11,198 nt of DNA from Actinomycetes bacterium (GTDB lineage: Bacteria; Actinomycetota; Actinomycetes; Actinomycetales; Cellulomonadaceae). The stretch is taken from positions 1-11,198 of the forward strand of contig JAEYXM010000171.1 of NCBI GenBank assembly GCA_023428465.1, read 5' to 3'. The translations under genes were made by a program, and so were the position numbers. The notes beneath the pieces are model-generated. The model was given only the letters and a program-made list of their open reading frames with translations, was not told the DNA's origin and did not search any database. Shown here piece after piece: positions 1 through 6,357 of the stretch; position 1 is the first letter of the stretch, and every line of letters starts with the position of its first letter.

Positions 1-1178
1 GCCGGCCGGGGGCACCCACCGGGGGCCGGCGGCGCCGCGGGGGCCGACGCCTTCTCGCGCTCGGCACGCTCACGTTCGGCGCGCTCGGCCGCCTCGAGGA
101 CGTCCTCCTTGCGGATGCGCCCGCCGACGCCGGTCCCGACGATCCCGGCGAGGTCGACGCCCTTCTCGGCCGCGAGCTTGCGGACGAGCGGCGTGAGGTA
201 ACCGCCGCCGCCCACCGGCCGGGGAGCGGCGGCGGTGGATGCCTGGGCCGAGGCGTGGGCCTGCTGCGGTGCCTCGGGTGCCTGTGCCGCGGACTCCTCG
301 GGTGTGGCCGTCTCGGCGCTCGGCGCGAACGCCTGGGTGTCGTCGGGGCCCGTGACCGTGCCCGTGTCCTGCTGCGGGGGCTCCTCCGGCGCGACGTCCT
401 TCGCGAGCGATGCCTGCGCCTCTGCCTCGGCGCCCGCCTGGTCGGTTGCAGACTCGGTGGGCGCCTGCCCGGCGTCGGGCGAGGGAGCGCCCGAGCCGAC
501 GCGCGCGAGCGCCGCCCCGACCTCGACCGTCTCGTCCTCGCCGACGAGGATCTCCAGCAGCGTCCCGGCGACGGGCGAGGGGATCTCCGTGTCGACCTTG
601 TCGGTGGAGACCTCGAGCAGCGGCTCGTCGACCGCGACGTTGTCACCGACGGCCTTCAGCCACCGGGTGACGGTGCCCTCCGTGACGGACTCGCCGAGGG
701 CGGGCATGCGCACGTCCTCGCTCGCACCGCCGGTCTGCGGCGCTGAGGGTGCGGCCTCCTGCGGGGCGGGCGACGCCGCGGGCTCGGGCTCGCTGACCTC
801 GGCCGGCACCTGCGCGGCCTGCTGCTCCGCCTCGCCGGCCGGAGCTGCCTCGGCCGGCTGCTCAGCGGGCTCCGCAGCAGGTGCGGACTCCTGCGCCGCC
901 TGAGCGCCGCCGTCGGACGCCCCGGCCTGGCCGCCCTCGTCCGGCGAGCCAATGCGCGCGAGCTCGGCACCCACCTCGACCGTGTCGTCCTCGGCGACGA
1001 GGATCTCGAGCAGGGTGCCGGCGACGGGCGACGGGATCTCGGTGTCAACCTTGTCGGTGGACACCTCGAGCAGCGGCTCGTCGACCGCGACCGTGTCCCC
1101 GACCTGCTTCAGCCACCGGGTGACGGTGCCCTCGGTGACGCTCTCGCCGAGTGCCGGCATCCGCACGGAGTCAGACAT
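1..1178 (-). CDS. sucB: Dihydrolipoamide acyltransferase, E2 of a 2-oxo acid dehydrogenase complex (partial, 3' end missing)
   Basis: E2 component that carries acyl groups on swinging lipoyl arms and passes them to CoA; it works with E1 and with the E3 encoded just upstream. The 392 visible residues show two lipoyl domains (about 5-78 and 156-229), each with the lipoyl-lysine motif EVSTDKVDTEIPS (K43 and K194), joined by Ala/Pro/Glu-rich linkers. An E3/E1-binding domain follows at about 327-363 (YLTPLVRKLAAEKGVDL, then GTGVGGRI). The catalytic acyltransferase domain would lie beyond the left edge. The ATG start is supported by GAAGGAG 10 nt upstream; the gap to lpdA is 24 nt, so the two are one operon. 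Databases call this family SucB. In Corynebacterium and Mycobacterium the equivalent multi-lipoyl protein (AceF/DlaT) is the pyruvate dehydrogenase E2 and also serves OdhA, so the pyruvate role is at least as likely. Family is certain; substrate is not shown here. Confidence 0.95.
   Translation of the reverse strand, partial: MSDSVRMPALGESVTEGTVTRWLKQVGDTVAVDEPLLEVSTDKVDTEIPSPVAGTLLEILVAEDDTVEVGAELARIGSPDEGGQAGASDGGAQAAQESAPAAEPAEQPAEAAPAGEAEQQAAQVPAEVSEPEPAASPAPQEAAPSAPQTGGASEDVRMPALGESVTEGTVTRWLKAVGDNVAVDEPLLEVSTDKVDTEIPSPVAGTLLEILVGEDETVEVGAALARVGSGAPSPDAGQAPTESATDQAGAEAEAQASLAKDVAPEEPPQQDTGTVTGPDDTQAFAPSAETATPEESAAQAPEAPQQAHASAQASTAAAPRPVGGGGYLTPLVRKLAAEKGVDLAGIVGTGVGGRIRKEDVLEAAERAERERAEREKASAPAAPPAPGGCPRP
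492..1166 (-). repeat. Duplicated lipoyl-domain coding units inside the E2 gene
   Basis: Codons 5-78 (1166-945) and 156-229 (713-492) encode two lipoyl domains that match at 68 of 74 residues. By hand count about 27 of 222 nucleotides differ, mostly at third positions, and the longest identical runs are just under 30 nt. The units are 453 nt apart, separated by a low-complexity Ala/Pro/Glu linker. The family commonly has one to three such domains. Confidence 0.9.
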
Positions 1179-1188
1179 GACCTGGTGT

Positions 1189-1195
1189 CTCCTTC
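1189..1195 (-). promoter_or_regulatory. Shine-Dalgarno sequence of the E2 gene
   Basis: GAAGGAG on the minus strand, 10 nt before the ATG at 1178. It lies in the 24-nt gap after the lpdA stop. It is one of only two clear Shine-Dalgarno sequences at gene starts in the window. Confidence 0.75.
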
Positions 1196-1202
1196 GATCG
1201 GG

Positions 1203-2576
1203 TCAGTTGTGGGCGTGCAGGGGCTTGCCGGCCAGGGCCAGGAAGGCCTCGCCGAGCGCCTCGTTCTGGGTGGGGTGCGCGTGCACGAGGGCGGCGACGT
1301 CCTCGGGGTAGGCCTCCCAGTTCACGACGAGCTGCCCCTCGGCGATGAGCTCGCCGACGCGCGCGCCGATCATGTGCACGCCGACGACGGGGCCGTCCTT
1401 GGCTCGCACGAGCTTGACGAAGCCGGCGGTGCCGAGGATCTGGCTCTTGCCGTTGCCGCCGAGGTTGTACTCGAGGGTCTCGACGCCGTCCTCGCCGTAG
1501 AGCTCCCTGGCCTTGGCCTCGGTGACCCCGACGGAGGCGACCTCCGGCTCGGAGTACGTCACGCGGGGGATACCCGACTCGACGATCGGGGCGGGCGCGA
1601 GGCCGGCGATCTCCTCGGCCACGAAGATGCCCTGCTGGAAGCCGCGGTGCGCGAGCTGCAGGCCCGGCACGATGTCGCCGACCGCGTAGACGTTCCCGAC
1701 GCCGGTGCGCAGGCGCTCGTCGGTGAGCACGAAGCCGCGGTCGACGCGGACGCCCTGCTCCTCGTAGCCGAGGTCTGCCGTGCGCGGACCGCGGCCGACG
1801 GCCACGAGCAGGTACTCGGCGTCGAAGGTCGTGCCGTCCTCGAGGCTGACGTGCACGCCCGCGTCGTCCTGCGTGACGCCGGAGAAGCGCACGCCGGTGG
1901 AGAACTTGATGCCGCGCTTGCGCACGGCGCGCTCGAACGCCTTGCTGAGCGCCTCGTCCTCGTTGGGAAGCAGGTGGGGGAGTGCCTCGACGATGGTCAC
2001 GTCGGTCCCGAACGACTTCCAGGCGCTGGCGAACTCGCAGCCGATGACGCCGCCGCCGAGCACCACGACCGACCCGGGGACGCGGTCGAGGGTCAGCGCG
2101 CCGTCGGAGGTGATGACGCGGCCGCCGATCTCGAGGCCGGGCAGCGTGCGCGAGTACGACCCGGTGGCGAGCACCACGTTGCGCCCGGTGTACCGCACGC
2201 CGTCGACCTCGACCGTGTCCGGTGCGACGAGGCGGCCGTAGCCCTCGACGTAGGTGATGCCGTGGGCCTTCACGAGCCCCTGGAGGCCCTTGTACAGCCG
2301 TCCGACGACGCCGTCCTTGTACTTGTGCAGGCCCTCGATGTCGATGCCCTCGAGCGTGGAGCGGACGCCGAAGCGCTCGCCCTCGCGCGCGGCGTCGGCG
2401 ACCTCGGCGGCGTGCAGGAACGCCTTGGTCGGGATGCACCCGTAGTGCAGGCACGTGCCGCCGACCTTGTCCGCCTCGATCAGGGCGACGCGCAGGCCCA
2501 GTTCCGTGGCTCGGAGAGCGGTGGCGTACCCGCCGCTCCCGCCACCCAGGACCACGATGTCGTAAGTGTCGGCCAC
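1203..2576 (-). CDS. lpdA: Dihydrolipoyl dehydrogenase (E3)
   Basis: Flavoprotein that reoxidises the dihydrolipoyl groups of E2 and passes electrons through FAD and a redox disulfide to NAD+; shared by the pyruvate and 2-oxoglutarate dehydrogenase complexes in the cytoplasm. The 457 residues match the usual length of about 460. An FAD-binding GGGSGGYATA lies at 11-20, the redox-active pair C42/C47 in GGTCLHYGCIPTK, a second Rossmann motif VVLGGGVIGCEF at 171-182 for NAD, the FAD motif VYAVGD at 296-301, and the C-terminal dimerisation domain has HAHPTQNEA with catalytic H434 and E439. The GTG start fits the beginning of the fold and has GGGAG 7 nt upstream. It is the first gene of the operon with the E2 gene, 24 nt downstream, and is divergent from the small gene at 2739 across 162 bp. 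Confidence 0.97.
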   Translation of the reverse strand: MADTYDIVVLGGGSGGYATALRATELGLRVALIEADKVGGTCLHYGCIPTKAFLHAAEVADAAREGERFGVRSTLEGIDIEGLHKYKDGVVGRLYKGLQGLVKAHGITYVEGYGRLVAPDTVEVDGVRYTGRNVVLATGSYSRTLPGLEIGGRVITSDGALTLDRVPGSVVVLGGGVIGCEFASAWKSFGTDVTIVEALPHLLPNEDEALSKAFERAVRKRGIKFSTGVRFSGVTQDDAGVHVSLEDGTTFDAEYLLVAVGRGPRTADLGYEEQGVRVDRGFVLTDERLRTGVGNVYAVGDIVPGLQLAHRGFQQGIFVAEEIAGLAPAPIVESGIPRVTYSEPEVASVGVTEAKARELYGEDGVETLEYNLGGNGKSQILGTAGFVKLVRAKDGPVVGVHMIGARVGELIAEGQLVVNWEAYPEDVAALVHAHPTQNEALGEAFLALAGKPLHAHN

Positions 2577-2579
2577 GTG

Positions 2580-2588
2580 CCTTCTCCC
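2580..2588 (-). promoter_or_regulatory. Shine-Dalgarno sequence of lpdA
   Basis: The minus strand reads GGGAGAAGG, with the GGGAG part 7 nt before the GTG at 2576. It supports this GTG as the start and sets lpdA apart from the neighbouring genes that look leaderless. Confidence 0.6.
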
Positions 2589-2645
2589 GTCGGTGTGCTC
2601 GCTCCGGTCATCTTGTCATCACAGTGCAAAAGGCGGGAACCGGAG

Positions 2646-2678
2646 CGCCACGGAGGCTGGAGACAGTCTCTCGTGGCG
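2646..2678. promoter_or_regulatory. Inverted repeat in the lpdA leader / divergent intergenic region
   Basis: CGCCACG (2646-2652) pairs perfectly with CGTGGCG (2672-2678). The stem can extend by GAG/CTC across one bulged base. Nested inside is the 11-nt dyad GAGACAGTCTC (2660-2670). If lpdA is transcribed from near 2700, the element sits in its untranslated leader as an RNA hairpin; it could equally be a DNA operator between the divergent genes. The structure is seen; the role is inferred. Confidence 0.4.
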
Positions 2679-2706
2679 GGCAGATCCGACCCGCACCGTG
2701 TCAAAC

Positions 2707-2712
2707 ATCCTA
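2707..2712 (-). promoter_or_regulatory. Possible -10 box for the lpdA-E2 operon
   Basis: Minus-strand TAGGAT, a TAnnnT hexamer, would start RNA near 2700 and give lpdA a leader of roughly 120 nt holding the inverted repeat at 2646-2678. It is 14 bp from the plus-strand -10 box at 2727. No convincing -35 is seen. A perfect minus-strand TTGACA at 2704-2699 lies downstream of it and has no -10 partner at normal spacing. Confidence 0.3.
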
Positions 2713-2726
2713 TGTCTGCGGCCCCG

Positions 2727-2732
2727 TAGGCT
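2727..2732 (+). promoter_or_regulatory. -10 box for a leaderless start at 2739
   Basis: TAGGCT fits TAnnnT and ends 6 nt before the ATG at 2739, so transcription would begin at or next to the start codon. No Shine-Dalgarno is present at normal spacing. Six other starts in the window have the same geometry. Confidence 0.6.
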
Positions 2733-2738
2733 TCCACC

Positions 2739-3044
2739 ATGGCGTTCTTCCGATCGCGTAAGGGCCGCGGTGAGCCGGAGACTCGTTCGGCCACGCTCGC
2801 GTACCTGCGGGGGTTCGTGCAGACGCGTCCAGGGGTGGAGGCGTACGTCGAGCCGGCCACGCACGTGACCCAGACGACCGTCGTGCTCGTCGCCGTCTCC
2901 GGCGAGTGGACCAGGCGCAAGGTGCCCGACGCCCGGGCGGCACGGGAGATCGCCCGCGAGCTCGGCATCCCGGTCTACGACGTCCAGCTGACCGGGTACC
3001 CGAAGCGCATGCGCGAGTGGTCCGCCCGGCAGCGCACGGACTAG
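2739..3044 (+). CDS. Conserved actinobacterial protein of unknown function, 101 aa
   Basis: Soluble and compact, with no signal peptide or membrane segment. The N terminus is basic (MAFFRSRKGRG). A predicted strand-rich middle contains VEAYVEPATHVTQTTVVLVA at about 33-52, followed by GEWTRRKV (55-62), and the protein ends with IPVYDVQLTGYPKRMREW at about 77-94. I recognise the general pattern from short actinobacterial proteins near lpd genes, some labelled oxidoreductase without visible cofactor motifs; I see no Rossmann motif or metal-binding cluster here. It is divergent from lpdA (162 bp) and convergent with pepA, with a 13-bp gap that holds no terminator. The ATG start is supported by the -10 box 6 nt upstream. 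Codon use matches its neighbours, with strong third-position G/C, so it is a real gene. Function unknown. Confidence 0.88.
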   Translation: MAFFRSRKGRGEPETRSATLAYLRGFVQTRPGVEAYVEPATHVTQTTVVLVAVSGEWTRRKVPDARAAREIARELGIPVYDVQLTGYPKRMREWSARQRTD

Positions 3045-3057
3045 CCGCCCGCCCGCG

Positions 3058-4521
3058 TCAGCCCTCGAGGAAGGCGAGGAGGGTCCGCACGCCGACACCG
3101 GTCCCGCCGGCCGGGGTGTAGCCCCACGGCTTGCCCTCGTTGAACGACGGCCCGGCGATGTCCACGTGCGCCCACGGGGTCTCGCCCACGAACTCGCGCA
3201 GGAAGATCCCCGCCGTGAGCATCCCGCCGCTCCGGTCGGCCGCGACGTTCGCCAGGTCCGCGACCTGCGACGTCAGACCCGCGCGCAGCTCGTCCGGCAG
3301 CGGCATGGGCCACGCGAGCTCGCCCGCGGCACCCGCGGCAGCGACGATCTCGTCGCGCACCTGCTCGGTGCCCATGACCGCCGACACCCGGGTGCCGAGC
3401 GCGACGATCTGCGCGCCCGTCAGCGTGGCGATGTCCACGACGACGTCCGGGCCCTCCTCCGTCGCGGCGACGAGCCCGTCGGCGAGCACGAGCCGGCCCT
3501 CGGCGTCGGTGTTGAGCACCTCGACGGTGGTCCCGCCGCGCTGGGTGATGACGTCCGATGGCCGCTGCGCCGTACCGGACGGCATGTTCTCGGCCAGGCA
3601 CAGCCATCCGGTCACGGCCACCGGCAGCTGGAGCGCGGCGGCGGCGAGGACGGTGTGGAGCACGGCTGCGGCGCCCGCCATGTCGCTCTTCATCGTCTCC
3701 ATGGACTTGGCGGGCTTGATCGACAGACCGCCGGAGTCGAACGTGATGCCCTTGCCGACGAGTGCCACCGAGCGCGGGGCACGCGCGGGGGAGTAGCTCA
3801 CCTTGACCAGGCGCGGCGGCCGGGCGGAGCCCATGCCGACGGCGACGAGGCCGCCGTAGCCGCCCGCGGCGAGCGCCTTCTCGTCGAGCACGGTGACCTT
3901 GACCTTGGTGCCCTTCGCGGCGGCGCGGGCATGGTCGGCGAACGCGGCGGGGTACAGGTCCGCCGGTGCGGTGTTCACGAGGTCGCGGACGGAGTGCACG
4001 GCCCGCGCGATCACCTCGGCGCGCTCGACGGCCGCGCGGGCCGCCTTGTCCTTGGCGAGGGTCGTCACGACCTCGACTCGCTCCGCCGGGCGGCTCGCGG
4101 CCTGGGGCTCGCGGTACCGGGCAAACACGTACCCGCCGAGCAGGGCGCCCTCGGCGACCGCGGCGGCGCGCTCGACGTCGTCGGCTCCGAAGGCGAGGCC
4201 GATCGAGGCCACACCGGTGACCTGGCGGGTGACGGCTCCGGCGGCCCGGCGCAGGGCCTCCGCGTCCGGCTCGGTGGCCGGGCCCGTCCCGACGAGGGCG
4301 AGTACTGGTGCGGCGGCGTCGCCGTCGGTCGTCACGCGGCGCACCTCGTCGAGCTCACCGGTCACGCCGAGGGCCCGCGCCTGGTCGGCGACCCGGCGCT
4401 GCAGGTCCTCCGGGAGCGTGCCCAGGACGACGGGGCCGGAGGGGCCGGCCGCGACCGGGACGGCGAGGACGTCGACGGCGAGGCGGGCGGGGTCGGCGGC
4501 GGTCAGCGTGACGGTGGTCAT
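3058..4521 (-). CDS. pepA: Leucyl aminopeptidase, M17 family
   Basis: Cytosolic, normally hexameric metallo-exopeptidase that removes N-terminal residues from peptides, acting late in protein turnover. At 487 residues it has the usual length: an N-terminal macro-like domain (about 1-150) and the catalytic domain (about 160-487). All active-site residues are present and align with E. coli PepA at a constant offset of 13: metal ligands K257 and D262 (VGKGITFDSGG), D280 (KSDMAG), D339 and E341 (NTDAEGR), and catalytic K269 (SIKP) and R343. The ATG at 4521 has no Shine-Dalgarno but a TAGCAT -10 box ending 6 nt upstream, so a leaderless mRNA is likely. The start is divergent from 4553 across only 31 bp; the 3' end converges with the small gene at 2739-3044. 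Some PepA proteins also bind DNA (E. coli carAB and Xer sites); nothing here tests that. Confidence 0.97.
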   Translation of the reverse strand: MTTVTLTAADPARLAVDVLAVPVAAGPSGPVVLGTLPEDLQRRVADQARALGVTGELDEVRRVTTDGDAAAPVLALVGTGPATEPDAEALRRAAGAVTRQVTGVASIGLAFGADDVERAAAVAEGALLGGYVFARYREPQAASRPAERVEVVTTLAKDKAARAAVERAEVIARAVHSVRDLVNTAPADLYPAAFADHARAAAKGTKVKVTVLDEKALAAGGYGGLVAVGMGSARPPRLVKVSYSPARAPRSVALVGKGITFDSGGLSIKPAKSMETMKSDMAGAAAVLHTVLAAAALQLPVAVTGWLCLAENMPSGTAQRPSDVITQRGGTTVEVLNTDAEGRLVLADGLVAATEEGPDVVVDIATLTGAQIVALGTRVSAVMGTEQVRDEIVAAAGAAGELAWPMPLPDELRAGLTSQVADLANVAADRSGGMLTAGIFLREFVGETPWAHVDIAGPSFNEGKPWGYTPAGGTGVGVRTLLAFLEG

Positions 4522-4527
4522 CCCGCG

Positions 4528-4545
4528 ATGCTAGCCACGTATCCT
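4528..4545. promoter_or_regulatory. Back-to-back -10 boxes of two divergent leaderless starts
   Basis: Minus-strand TAGCAT (4533-4528) ends 6 nt before the pepA ATG at 4521. Plus-strand TATCCT (4540-4545) ends 7 nt before the GTG at 4553. Only 6 bp separate the boxes, and each -35 region must fall in or next to the other gene's first codons. No consensus -35 is seen on either side. Confidence 0.6.
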
Positions 4546-4552
4546 CGACGGC

Positions 4553-4906
4553 GTGTGGACGCCCTTGATCATCGCCGTCGTGGCCGGGTCCGCGGCCCTG
4601 ACCGTGTGGGCGGCCTGGCGGGCGGTCACCGACAAGGCCGTCATCCTGCGCCAGCTCCTCGCCGGCGCGGTGGTCGAGGGGCTGCTGCTCGTCGAGATCG
4701 TCGTGGCCGCCGTGGCGAGCGCGCGCGGTGAAGGGCCGGCGGACGTGGCGACGTTCTGGGGCTACCTCGTCACGTCGCTGGTGCTCCTGCCGGTCGCCGC
4801 GGCGTGGGCGTTCGCGGAGCGCAGCCGATGGAGCTCCGTGGTGCTCGTCGTCGCGGGGCTGACCGTCGCCTTCCTGCAGTACCGCCTCGTGGCGGTGTGG
4901 GGATGA
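4553..4906 (+). CDS. Small four-helix membrane protein, unknown function, 117 aa
   Basis: Predicted integral membrane protein with hydrophobic segments at about 3-23, 31-55, 66-87 and 94-112. Short charged loops contain WRAVTDKAV and SARGEGPADV, and an acidic residue sits inside the second segment (VVEGLLLVEIV). I recognise no named family or catalytic motif. The GTG start is chosen because the TATCCT box ends 7 nt upstream and because translation from it begins directly with a membrane segment. Its TGA stop overlaps the ATG of the next gene (ATGA at 4903-4906), so the two are translationally coupled and probably partners. It is divergent from pepA and upstream of pyrD in the same direction. 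Whether it relates to pyrimidine synthesis is not shown. Confidence 0.85.
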   Translation: MWTPLIIAVVAGSAALTVWAAWRAVTDKAVILRQLLAGAVVEGLLLVEIVVAAVASARGEGPADVATFWGYLVTSLVLLPVAAAWAFAERSRWSSVVLVVAGLTVAFLQYRLVAVWG

Positions 4907-5337
4907 GCGCCGACGTCGGGACGAGCACCGCCGGCACGAGCACGGCGTCCGGGCCCGGCCGCCTCGTGGTCATGGTCTACGGCGTCCTGGCCGTCGCCGC
5001 GACCGCGCGCTCGGCCGTCCAGCTGATCCGGGACTTCGAGACAGCCCCGCTCGCTTACGTGCTCTCCGGCGTGGCCGCCGTCGTCTACGTCCTCGCGACC
5101 GTCGCGCTCGCGCGGGGCGGCGTCTGGCGGGCGGTGGCGTGGGCCGCCGTCGGGACGGAGCTCGTGGGCGTCCTCGCGGTGGGGGCCCTGTCCCTGGCGA
5201 AGGCCGATCTCTTCCCCGACGCGACCGTGTGGTCGGGCTTCGGGCAGGGCTACGGGTACGTGCCGCTCGTCCTGCCGGTCGTCGGGATCTGGTGGCTGTA
5301 CCGGACTCGCCCGCGGGCCGCGGCGACCGACGGGTAG
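4903..5337 (+). CDS. Small four-helix membrane protein, unknown function, 144 aa
   Basis: Begins with about 20 polar Thr/Ser/Ala/Gly residues, then shows four hydrophobic segments at about 21-37, 49-70, 75-98 and 116-134, and ends in a short basic tail (YRTRPRAA). The last loop is acidic and aromatic (LFPDATVWSGFGQGYGYV), a pattern I have seen in uncharacterised actinobacterial membrane proteins. The ATG at 4903 is preferred over upstream in-frame codons because it overlaps the previous stop as ATGA and leaves the first gene intact. The TAG stop (5335-5337) is also the first half of the TAGGTT box that would start pyrD transcription. No function can be assigned. Pairing with the preceding membrane gene suggests a two-subunit membrane unit, which is inference. 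Confidence 0.85.
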   Translation: MSADVGTSTAGTSTASGPGRLVVMVYGVLAVAATARSAVQLIRDFETAPLAYVLSGVAAVVYVLATVALARGGVWRAVAWAAVGTELVGVLAVGALSLAKADLFPDATVWSGFGQGYGYVPLVLPVVGIWWLYRTRPRAAATDG

Positions 5338-5340
5338 GTT
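5335..5340 (+). promoter_or_regulatory. -10 box for a leaderless pyrD transcript
   Basis: TAGGTT fits TAnnnT and ends 6 nt before the GTG start of pyrD at 5347. Its first three bases are the stop codon of the upstream gene. pyrD may therefore be transcribed on its own in addition to read-through from 4553. Confidence 0.5.
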
Positions 5341-5346
5341 GCACGC

Positions 5347-6357
5347 GTGTACGCGCTGCTCTTCAGCCAGGTGTTCCGTCGCATGGATCCCGAGCGCGCG
5401 CACGAGGTGGCGTTCACGGGCATCCGGTGGGCCGGGTCGGTGCCCGGGCTGCGCCACCTGGTGCACGCCGTCTGCTCGCGTGGCCACCGGCCCGTCGACG
5501 CGCTCGGCAGCACGTTCCCCGCGCCGTTCGGCCTCGCCGCCGGGTTCGACAAGAACGGCACGTGCGTGCGCGGCCTGACGATGCTCGGCTTCGGCTTCGT
5601 CGAGATCGGCACGCTCACGGCCCTCGCCCAGCCGGGCAACGACCGCCCGCGGCTGTGGCGCGTGCTCGACCAGCGCGGCATCCGCAACCGGATGGGCTTC
5701 AACAACGACGGCTCGGCGACGGCTGCCGCGCGCCTGTCCCGGCTGCGCAGCACCGCGGCGGGGCGCCGGCTCGTCGTCGGCGTCAACATCGGCAAGAGCC
5801 GCGCGACTCCCGTGTCGGACGCCGCGGAGGACTACGCGACGAGCGCGCGGCTCGTCGCGCCTTACGCGGACTACCTGGTCGTCAACGTCTCCTCGCCGAA
5901 CACCCCCGGGCTGCGCGACCTGCAGGAGGTCGAGCTGCTGCGGCCGATCCTCACCGCCGTGCGCGCCGCCGCGGACTCGGTGACGGCCCCGGGCAGCGTG
6001 CCGCTCCTGGTGAAGATCGCCCCGGACCTCTCGGACGACGACGTGGACGCCGTCGCGGCGCTCGCGCTCGAGCTGGGCCTGGCCGGCGTCGTCGCGGTGA
6101 ACACCACGATCGCGCACGACCTCGGGCCGGGCGGCCTGTCGGGGCCGCCGCTCCTGCCGCGGGGTCTGGCGGTGGTTGCCCGCCTTCGGGATCGACTGGG
6201 CGAGGGGCCGGTCGTCATCGGCTGTGGCGGCATCACGACGGCGGACGACGCGCGCGCCTACCTCGACGCCGGCGCGAACCTCGTCCAGGGCTACACCGGC
6301 TTCATCTACGAGGGCCCGTTCTGGGCGTCCCGCATCAACCGGGGTCTGGCCGCATGA
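5347..6357 (+). CDS. pyrD: Dihydroorotate dehydrogenase, class 2 (quinone-dependent)
   Basis: Oxidises dihydroorotate to orotate in de novo pyrimidine synthesis and passes electrons through FMN to the membrane quinone pool. At 336 residues it has the class 2 length. The N-terminal helical extension (FSQVFRRMDPERAHEVAF) marks the membrane-associated, quinone-using class. Visible landmarks are FGLAAGFDKNG (61-71), EIGTLTALAQPGNDRPR (86-102), IRNRMGFNNDG (112-122), NIGKS (147-151), VNVSSPNTPGLR (179-190) with the catalytic serine of class 2 enzymes, KIAPDLSD (223-230), VNTTIA (251-256), and the FMN-phosphate region IGCGGITTADDA (291-302) and YTGFIYEGP (316-324). It starts at GTG with a TAGGTT box 6 nt upstream and no Shine-Dalgarno. 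Its TGA overlaps the ATG of the next small gene. Confidence 0.97.
   Translation: MYALLFSQVFRRMDPERAHEVAFTGIRWAGSVPGLRHLVHAVCSRGHRPVDALGSTFPAPFGLAAGFDKNGTCVRGLTMLGFGFVEIGTLTALAQPGNDRPRLWRVLDQRGIRNRMGFNNDGSATAAARLSRLRSTAAGRRLVVGVNIGKSRATPVSDAAEDYATSARLVAPYADYLVVNVSSPNTPGLRDLQEVELLRPILTAVRAAADSVTAPGSVPLLVKIAPDLSDDDVDAVAALALELGLAGVVAVNTTIAHDLGPGGLSGPPLLPRGLAVVARLRDRLGEGPVVIGCGGITTADDARAYLDAGANLVQGYTGFIYEGPFWASRINRGLAA

Noticed and set aside
1..30. GCCGGC-flanked GC-rich block at the left edge considered as a hairpin or terminator
   Set aside because: The arms do not pair beyond the short self-palindrome, and the block lies inside the E2 coding frame.
2699..2704. Perfect minus-strand TTGACA as a -35 box for lpdA
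   Set aside because: No TAnnnT or TATAAT-like hexamer is found 16-18 bp downstream; the spacing leads into GC-rich sequence.
1185..2729. A 514-codon plus-strand open frame opposite lpdA
   Set aside because: Antisense shadow of lpdA. lpdA has every expected motif; the shadow has none and a composition dominated by Ala, Asp, Val and Arg.
3045..3057. A terminator between the convergent 101-aa gene and pepA
   Set aside because: The 13-bp gap has no inverted repeat, and I found no convincing long stem in the adjoining ends of either gene.
3166..4731. A 521-codon plus-strand open frame opposite pepA
   Set aside because: Shadow of pepA, rich in Arg and Gly, with no motif; pepA itself is complete.
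4762..6117. A 451-codon minus-strand open frame across the membrane pair and pyrD
   Set aside because: Opposes pyrD with its intact catalytic motifs and ATGA-coupled neighbours; it looks like composition-driven openness.
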